Shown one piece after another: positions 58,301 through 64,000 of a stretch of DNA of 64,000 bases. Both the position numbers and the translations under genes were made by a program. Position 1 is the first letter of the stretch. Every line of letters begins with the position of its first letter. The notes under the pieces were generated by a model that did no database searches, was not told the origin of the DNA, and worked only from the letters and a program-made list of their open reading frames with translations. Where the stretch lies: contig JAESSY010000194.1 in assembly GCA_016763855.1 (NCBI GenBank), forward strand, positions 1 through 64,000, given 5' to 3'. This DNA is from Pseudomonadales bacterium (GTDB taxonomy: Bacteria > Pseudomonadota > Gammaproteobacteria > Pseudomonadales > Azotimanducaceae).

Positions 58301-59428
58301 GTCATTGGTAGCCTCGCGAGTGGGATTGCCCATGACTTCAACAATATTTTGATGGCAATTTATGGGTATAGCGTCCTGTGTTTAGAAAAAGTGAGAGGTG
58401 ACGATGAAGTCACTGAGCACTTAAACAGAATAGTAAGTGCTTCTGACAGAGCAAGCTCACTTATCGAACGCCTCCTCTCCTTTGTTCAGAAAAAAGAAAC
58501 CGATCTAGTTGCTTGTAATCTTGCGCCTACAATTGAAGAAGCATGCGACCTTCTAAAGGGAAGCTTACCAAGTACGATATTACTGACCGTCGATTTGCAA
58601 AAAGATCTCCCTTCAGTGCTGGCTGATACAACCCAAATACACCAACTTGTTATGAACCTCTGCACCAATGCAGGGAAAGCGATGCAAGCACAGGGGGGGG
58701 GTTTAAGCGTTGAAGCATATGCACGAATATTCAACGCAGAAGAACTTCCCCCTAACTCAGGGCTGCTGTCCGGAATGCATTTTGTATTATCCATTAGCGA
58801 CAGCGGCATTGGTATTGATACGGATAGTATCGACCAAATTTTTACGCCATTTTACAGCAACACAGAGCTTGGCTTTGGCATTCAGGGTCAAAGTACCGGA
58901 CTCGGCTTGTCCATAGTTCATTCCATAGTAACGGGTCATAACGGTTATATCGATGTTCGTAGCAAGCTAAACCTTGGATCAACTTTCACTGTCTACCTGC
59001 CTTGCGTGAGTGAAATAATTGTCGAAGCCCCCGCGGATAACATCTCTGACAACAAATCCGAGGGCCATATTATCGTAGTCGATGACGAAGAATTTGTTCG
59101 AGACGTGTGTAAGACCATGCTAAGTAGAATGGGATATACAGTAACTGACTTTGACAATGCCCACGATGCTTTAAAATTGTTACAGAGCAACATTGAGAAT
59201 GTTGACCTTATACTGACAGATGAAACCATGCCTGGAATGACCGGTTCAGAATTGGCAGGAAAGGTACGAGAGTTTGATAAAAGCACTGCCATCATAATCG
59301 TCAGTGGTCACTTGCAGCCTTTTAAGGAAACTGAAAATACTTTCTTTTTACGTAAACCCTTCTCTCGAGACGCAATAAAGAAAATAGTGAATCAAGCAAT
59401 GGACTCAGAAAGAAACCAAACTCCCTAG
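55340..59428 (+). CDS. Beta-propeller (Reg_prop/Y_Y_Y) hybrid sensor histidine kinase/response regulator
   Basis: Many LWIGTxGGGLxxYD repeats, Y_Y_Y region, TM, PAS-like, H-box IGSLASGIAHDFNNILMAI, HATPase, C-terminal REC. Confidence 0.93.
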   Translation: MASLIKEQHEGYKNINYKAILLLFLCIFAQDLALANSKQINDRFQHLSKLDGLSQSYVYTIEQDPKGYMWFGTQEGLNRYDGYEFKTFYHDPEDQSSLPNNTIRSLLIDDTGTLWIGTDGGLAQYHPDTESFTNFAHQADIDTSLSTNRIRILFEDSKSRLWIGTDGAGLNLLDKETQLFDRNPTALNNILNHRIWAIHESSDGLIWIGTENGLVNIQLDTLTTTVFTHDELDLDSLSGNHVRAILEDNTGSLWVGTHNSGLNRYDANSEKFVRFQAQGNDGSISGNRITSIFQSASGKLWIATLNGLNIWKPKTQSFERVLENRNEIMSIYQDRGNLIWIGSYQGLSRWNPANEVMLHYEVADGLSDNTITSFAEDAAGKIWIGTFGGGLNLYDPETASFEQIIQHPKEPNSVPEDRVMALEFGKKDTLWIATRSNGLTKLEIVDSDKRFTTYKHDDNIADSLSANGVTSILYDSNADLWVGTYGGGLNKFDSKQTTFKHFKLNPNELNSLSSDRILALYQCSDDLIWIGTDGGGLNSLDPKTEAIKLYKHNSDDSLSLPSDSITMITEDVNGNLWIGTQGAGLALWRASDRRNGLYRTKIYSAQHGLPGNTIYGGEWDSQGDLWLSTGNGLTKFNIEREEFTTFGVVDGLQHTEFNHAASLRTSTGRLYFGGINGFNSFHPDQIKLNAHAPPSVITRVSKLNIPLSIAEIKDNHFTLGYADYVVAFNYAGLDFTAPDKNTFKYKLDGLDNDWIFAGQTHMATYTNLSPGEYQFKVKAANNKGLWSVEEATINFTVLAAPWFTWWAYTGYFLISITLAFFLLRGQYEKVRHARQIILMNETIESEITNRHKKEAELEHEKNLNRRYLEVAEVILLNLDKDGRVLAINNKGARILQESPKNIINQKWLDFVPDAHKGEVEKTISAFFGSTSQSNNEYLEYPILRADGSESLILWHSAASEDSLLASGMDVTELRNLERAVRLKEKMAVIGSLASGIAHDFNNILMAIYGYSVLCLEKVRGDDEVTEHLNRIVSASDRASSLIERLLSFVQKKETDLVACNLAPTIEEACDLLKGSLPSTILLTVDLQKDLPSVLADTTQIHQLVMNLCTNAGKAMQAQGGGLSVEAYARIFNAEELPPNSGLLSGMHFVLSISDSGIGIDTDSIDQIFTPFYSNTELGFGIQGQSTGLGLSIVHSIVTGHNGYIDVRSKLNLGSTFTVYLPCVSEIIVEAPADNISDNKSEGHIIVVDDEEFVRDVCKTMLSRMGYTVTDFDNAHDALKLLQSNIENVDLILTDETMPGMTGSELAGKVREFDKSTAIIIVSGHLQPFKETENTFFLRKPFSRDAIKKIVNQAMDSERNQTP
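58693..58701. repeat. G9 homopolymer inside the histidine kinase ATPase-domain coding sequence
   Basis: CAGGGGGGGGGTTTAAG. Confidence 0.97.
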
Positions 59429-59449
59429 CGAACCAAATCTTACCTCCAA

Positions 59450-59962
59450 CTACAATCCTAACTTAGAAAGAAAAACCAGGCCGACTTCGCCAGAGATACG
59501 CCATTGCTCTGGCACTATTTCCCGAAATACCACTGCCAAGAACGCATGAGAGATTGCGATTGCATACCAATTTCCATATTTTTGGTAGCGGGCATACCAT
59601 AATAAACCCATTACAAAGGTGACGTTCATGAGTGAAAAGTTCGGAAAGTGTAGGTAGCTAAAAATTGCAGCACTTAACACGAGGGTATACTTGGGTACTA
59701 GCACATTTAACCGAGGAAAAATGTACGCGACGATTATGTATTGTTGTACTAGAGCCCACGCGACGTAGTAACCCAAAGCAGGTATAGCTACTGCCGTTAG
59801 AATGGAGCCCTCTGAGCTCATCGCTAAAACTCCGAACATTGGTAAGAGCGTAATGACCAGTAAGCTAAGCCAGGATTGCCAGGGACTGGTGATGGAGTAA
59901 TTAAAATTCGCCGGCTTCAGCAAATAAAAATTGAAACCTAATGCAATCAAAAAAACGGTCAC
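59450..59962 (-). CDS. CPBP-like intramembrane protein with degenerate first motif
   Basis: VQQYIIVAYIFPRL (in place of EExxxR), FSYLHFPNFSLMNVTFVMGLLWYARYQKYGNWYAIAISHAFLAV; GTG start, N-terminus uncertain. Confidence 0.55.
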   Translation of the reverse strand: MTVFLIALGFNFYLLKPANFNYSITSPWQSWLSLLVITLLPMFGVLAMSSEGSILTAVAIPALGYYVAWALVQQYIIVAYIFPRLNVLVPKYTLVLSAAIFSYLHFPNFSLMNVTFVMGLLWYARYQKYGNWYAIAISHAFLAVVFREIVPEQWRISGEVGLVFLSKLGL

Positions 59963-60231
59963 TCACGTGCAGAGCTTGGCTACCCCTTTGCTGGTGAAAA
60001 AAATAGATTTCACTTTCTGATGTGTTATATATACGAAGACTGACACGAGAATGATGAAGAGCATCAATATTTTTACCGTAAAGATTCAACCAAAATCTGA
60101 GCATCCTTGACAATAGGCACTATATAGCTGATGCTTTCACCATGACTAGCAATACTTTCAATCTTATAATTAATGATCTACTTATTAATATTCCAAGCTC
60201 AAGAGTGGGTTGAAACTTGCGCAAGCAATTT

Positions 60232-60259
60232 AAAAAACCCGCCAAGTGGCGGGTTTTTT
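60232..60259. terminator. Strong Rho-independent, bidirectional-type terminator
   Basis: AAAAAACCCGCC-AAGT-GGCGGGTTTTTT, perfect inverted repeat. Confidence 0.92.
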
Positions 60260-60338
60260 CGTTAAGGCATTATTTCAGAAATATAGCGTAGGATTTGATA
60301 AAACCCACACAAAATTGATTATTAATAGGTAACTTACA

Positions 60339-63300
60339 GTGACCGGCAGTACAGACCCAGCTAACGAATCATTTTCTTTTGTAGAAAGCGAACACAAGAC
60401 ACTTTCTTTTTGGAAAGAAAAAGAGATATTTCAAAAGACGCTCACGCAAACTAGCCAGTCTGCCCCCTATATATTCTATGATGGCCCTCCCTTTGCAACA
60501 GGACTGCCTCATCACGGACATTTAGTCGGTTCAATTTTAAAGGATGCCGTTCCTCGCTACTTCACAATGAAGGGCCGCTATGTTCAACGAAGATTTGGTT
60601 GGGATTGCCACGGTCTGCCTATTGAGCACGAAATAGATAAATCTCTTGGTATGTCTTCTCAGGAAGCCGTTGAAAAACTGGGGATCAAAGGATACAACGA
60701 CGAATGTCGTAGCATCGTACAGCGTTATACAAGCGAATGGGAAACAACCATTTCTCGAATCGGTCGGTGGGTTGACTTTGAAAACGATTACAAAACAATG
60801 GACCCTTGGTATATGGAATCCCTCTGGTGGGTATTCAAACAACTCTGGGAAAAAGATCTAATATATCGAGGTATTAAAGTAGTCCCATTCTCTACTGCGC
60901 TCGGCACTATCCTCTCAAATTTTGAAGCGACTTCAAATTATCAAGATGTGCAGGATCCAGCTGTCACTGTCCTCTTTAAACTAGAAAATGAAGACGCCTA
61001 TATCTCAGCCTGGACTACAACACCGTGGACCCTACCTTCAAATTTAGCACTTTGCGTTGGTGCAAGTATTGACTATATAAAAGTTCACGATGAAGACCTC
61101 AATATTAATTTTTATCTCGCCAAGGCGCTTTTGGAATCCGTAGGAAAAGGAAGGAATCTTGTTGTTCTAGATGAGGTAAAAGGATCGGCACTTGTCGGTA
61201 AAACCTATGAACCTTTATTTGACTACTTCGAAGAGATGAAAAAGGAAGGCGCCTTTCAAATAGTCTCTGACAATTACGTATCAACAGAAAGCGGCACGGG
61301 TATCGTCCATCAAGCCCCCGCATTTGGTGAAGATGACTATCGTGTGTTAAAGGCAGCGAAAATCGACGCTATCGTTTGCCCTATAGACATGGAAGGCAAG
61401 TTCACAGCAGAAGTTACGGATTTCGCCGGCCTCCATGTAAAAGAAGCGGACAAACTCATCATCAAATATCTCAAGGAAAGTGGTGCTCTTTACAAACACG
61501 ACACCATTGTTCACAGTTATCCATTTTGCCCCAGATCCGACACACCTATCATCTATAGGACTATCGATTCTTGGTACGTAAAAGTCGAACAGATGCGGGA
61601 CAAACTCGTTGCTGCAAATCAAGAAATTCACTGGGTTCCTGAGCATATTAAAGGCGGGCGCATGGGCAAGTGGCTTGAAGGCGCCGTTGATTGGGCTATA
61701 TCTCGAAATCGATATTGGGGCACACCTTTACCCATCTGGATAAATGACAAAACTGAAAAACGAGTTTGCATCGGATCGATTGAAGAACTTGAGACTTACA
61801 CAGGCATTCGCGTAAGCGATCTCCACCGAGAAAATGTCGATGACCTGAATTTCACCATAGAGGGAGAAGAAGGCACTTACCGAAGAATCGAAGAAGTATT
61901 AGATTGTTGGTTTGAATCCGGTTCTATGCCCTATGCACAACTTCACTATCCTTTTGAAAATGAAGACGTATTTGACCAAGGCTTTCCAGCAGAATTTATC
62001 GCTGAAGGTCTCGATCAAACTCGGGGATGGTTCTACACCCTTATTGTATTAGGCGTTGCATTATTCGACAAGCACCCTTTCAAAAACGTTATCGTCAACG
62101 GCATTGTGATGGCTGAAGACGGTAAGAAAATGTCAAAGCGATTGAAAAATTATACACCTCCAGATGATTTGATGGAGAAGTACGGCGCCGATGCACTACG
62201 TCTCTATCTCATAAACTCAGGTCTCGTTCGCGCAGAGGAACAACGCTTCTCCGACTCTGGCGTGAAAGACATGGTGCGCCGAGCCCTACTTCCCTGGTTG
62301 AATGCATTTCGGTTTTTTAATACCTATGCCTCCATCGATAATTGGAAAGCATCTGAAAACTATACAGAATCAAGCAACATCATGGACCAATGGATTCTGT
62401 CTCGTTTACAGACACTGAAATCTAACATCGCTCATGAGATGGAAAACTATAGACTATTTAATGTTGTCCCTGCTCTCTTTGAATTTATTGAAGACCTGAC
62501 CAACTGGTATATCCGACTCAACAGATCGCGCTTTTGGAGCGAAGAACTAAGCCCAGATAAGGAAGCCGCGTACCAGACTCTTTATACCACCATTAATGAG
62601 TTAAGTATTAGCATGGCACCTTTCGCGCCCTTTCTGGCGGACACGATCTATGCCGAACTGGTCACATACGCCAAAGGAGATTCATTGGAATCGGTTCACC
62701 TTTGTACTTACCCCGAAGCTGAACAATCCCTGATTCAACCCATGTTGGAGCAAGCTGTCACGAGAATGCAACACATCATTCTTCTCGGTCGCAACAAACG
62801 ACATCAGGAAAAAATTAAAACAAAGTACCCACTATCCCGACTGAGAGTTGTTCACAAAGACAAAGCGCTTTTAGATGAAATTGCCCGATTGGCTGACTAC
62901 ATCCAATCTGAGCTCAATGTGAAGGTCGTTGACTACGACACTGATGAATCTGCCTACATCAATCTATATGCGAAACCGAACTCGCCCATTTTGGGAAAAC
63001 GATTTGGTAAAAATTTTAGAGAAATTAAGCACGAAATCGAAGCACTGGACATCATTGCCATCAATGAGTTTCAGAGAAGTGATCGTCTCGTCTTAAGCAC
63101 CGAATCCTTAACGGACGAAGTTTTCAGCGGCGAAGATATACTCATATTCAGGGAAGCGAGAGAAGGCACAAATGCTATCTCTGACCGCTATATTTCTATT
63201 GATCTGGACTGTACTTTAAACGAAGAACTCATCAACGAAGGCCTCGCGAGAGAAGTGGTCAACCGGATACAAAAATCCAGGAAAGAGCTGGGTTTTAATG

Positions 63301-63497
63301 TTGTAGATAGAATCAGTATAATCTATTCCGCTAGCGAAAAATTGAACGCTGCCGTTTCGGAACACAAAGACTATATTATGAAAGAAACATTGGCGCTCAG
63401 TCTGGAACAGGCTAATAGCGCTAATGCAGAAGAAGGATTGTCGTTTAACATAGATGAGCATGTACTATCACTTACAATTTCTAAAACGGAATCGTAA
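60339..63497 (+). CDS. ileS: Isoleucyl-tRNA synthetase, eukaryote-like type 2
   Basis: FYDGPPFATGLPHHGHLVGSILKDAVPRYFTMKGRYVQRRFGWDCHGLPIEHEI; DGKKMSKRLKNYTPPDDLMEKYGADALR; 1052 aa. Confidence 0.95.
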   Translation: MTGSTDPANESFSFVESEHKTLSFWKEKEIFQKTLTQTSQSAPYIFYDGPPFATGLPHHGHLVGSILKDAVPRYFTMKGRYVQRRFGWDCHGLPIEHEIDKSLGMSSQEAVEKLGIKGYNDECRSIVQRYTSEWETTISRIGRWVDFENDYKTMDPWYMESLWWVFKQLWEKDLIYRGIKVVPFSTALGTILSNFEATSNYQDVQDPAVTVLFKLENEDAYISAWTTTPWTLPSNLALCVGASIDYIKVHDEDLNINFYLAKALLESVGKGRNLVVLDEVKGSALVGKTYEPLFDYFEEMKKEGAFQIVSDNYVSTESGTGIVHQAPAFGEDDYRVLKAAKIDAIVCPIDMEGKFTAEVTDFAGLHVKEADKLIIKYLKESGALYKHDTIVHSYPFCPRSDTPIIYRTIDSWYVKVEQMRDKLVAANQEIHWVPEHIKGGRMGKWLEGAVDWAISRNRYWGTPLPIWINDKTEKRVCIGSIEELETYTGIRVSDLHRENVDDLNFTIEGEEGTYRRIEEVLDCWFESGSMPYAQLHYPFENEDVFDQGFPAEFIAEGLDQTRGWFYTLIVLGVALFDKHPFKNVIVNGIVMAEDGKKMSKRLKNYTPPDDLMEKYGADALRLYLINSGLVRAEEQRFSDSGVKDMVRRALLPWLNAFRFFNTYASIDNWKASENYTESSNIMDQWILSRLQTLKSNIAHEMENYRLFNVVPALFEFIEDLTNWYIRLNRSRFWSEELSPDKEAAYQTLYTTINELSISMAPFAPFLADTIYAELVTYAKGDSLESVHLCTYPEAEQSLIQPMLEQAVTRMQHIILLGRNKRHQEKIKTKYPLSRLRVVHKDKALLDEIARLADYIQSELNVKVVDYDTDESAYINLYAKPNSPILGKRFGKNFREIKHEIEALDIIAINEFQRSDRLVLSTESLTDEVFSGEDILIFREAREGTNAISDRYISIDLDCTLNEELINEGLAREVVNRIQKSRKELGFNVVDRISIIYSASEKLNAAVSEHKDYIMKETLALSLEQANSANAEEGLSFNIDEHVLSLTISKTES

Positions 63498-63809
63498 TGT
63501 TTTTTTAACAGCATTAAAAAGGGCAACTATAAAGGATCACTAATAAAAAGAACGACAAAACAAATTTTCAAGAAACCTAAACCAAAACCGAAAAACTAAC
63601 GTCTATTCTATTTAGTGCTCCATTTACTACTTTTTTAAAGATTAGATGAAGATTGCAAGACGAGATGAAGGTCTTCCGCACTTAAACGCAGAAATAAACC
63701 GATATATCGCAGCAAACTGGTAAGGGAGGCTTTCAATCAGTATCCTACGAGGGGTGAAATAAACAGTATCTATTTCAGATTCTGTTTCAGATAAGAACAG
63801 GAAAATTAA

Positions 63810-64000
63810 ATGAAATCATCAGCTGTTAAATGGATGACTCTAATCACAACAAGTGCGCTTTTGATCAACACAGCGAGTGCAACAAACTTGGCAGATATTT
63901 ACGACCTAGCGGTAAACAACGATCCGCAACTCGCAGCCGCTGCGGCTTCCTACAATGCAAGCGCGGAAAATATACCTCAGGCCAGAGCAGGTCTTCTACC
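63810..64000 (+). CDS. TolC-family outer membrane protein, N-terminal fragment (3' truncated by window)
   Basis: MKSSAVKWMTLITTSALLINTASATNLADIYDLAVNNDPQLAAAAASYNASAENIPQARAGLL. Confidence 0.85.
   Translation, partial: MKSSAVKWMTLITTSALLINTASATNLADIYDLAVNNDPQLAAAAASYNASAENIPQARAGLL

Overview
The window is a gene-dense, roughly 44% GC (estimated by eye) chromosomal segment that reads as a marine-type gammaproteobacterium; the taxon is inferred from gene families only. I saw no rRNA, tRNA, CRISPR array, IS element or prophage. The most interesting system is cut by the left edge. Read in frame 3 (not the frame in the ORF track), the repetitive first 194 bp encode the C-terminal half of a Cys-rich repeat peptide with 7 complete EGKCG motifs. 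It is followed directly by a DUF692/MNIO enzyme, a DUF2063 partner and a DoxX membrane protein. This is an Hvf/bufferin-type copper-binding RiPP locus. Other main blocks are: a PPi-dependent phosphofructokinase; GCS2-like ligase, aspartoacylase-like and SirB2-like genes; uspA and hsp20 divergent around an FNR-like box; nadE-ctaA; an Fnr/Anr regulator; a complete ccoNOQP-GHIS cbb3 oxidase operon (ccoQ and ccoS are absent from the ORF track); mpl; two large hybrid sensor kinases; argS-folA; a Sel1/SPOR gene split by a frameshift; a Yej-like peptide ABC transporter; an ECF sigma/ChrR pair with a candidate autoregulatory promoter; a MoxR-DUF58-transglutaminase cluster; a degenerate DUF885 lipoprotein; purN with a divergent PRPP synthetase-like gene; a eukaryote-like (type 2) ileS; and the start of a TolC-family gene at the right edge. 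All calls were made by reading the sequence, with no database search.
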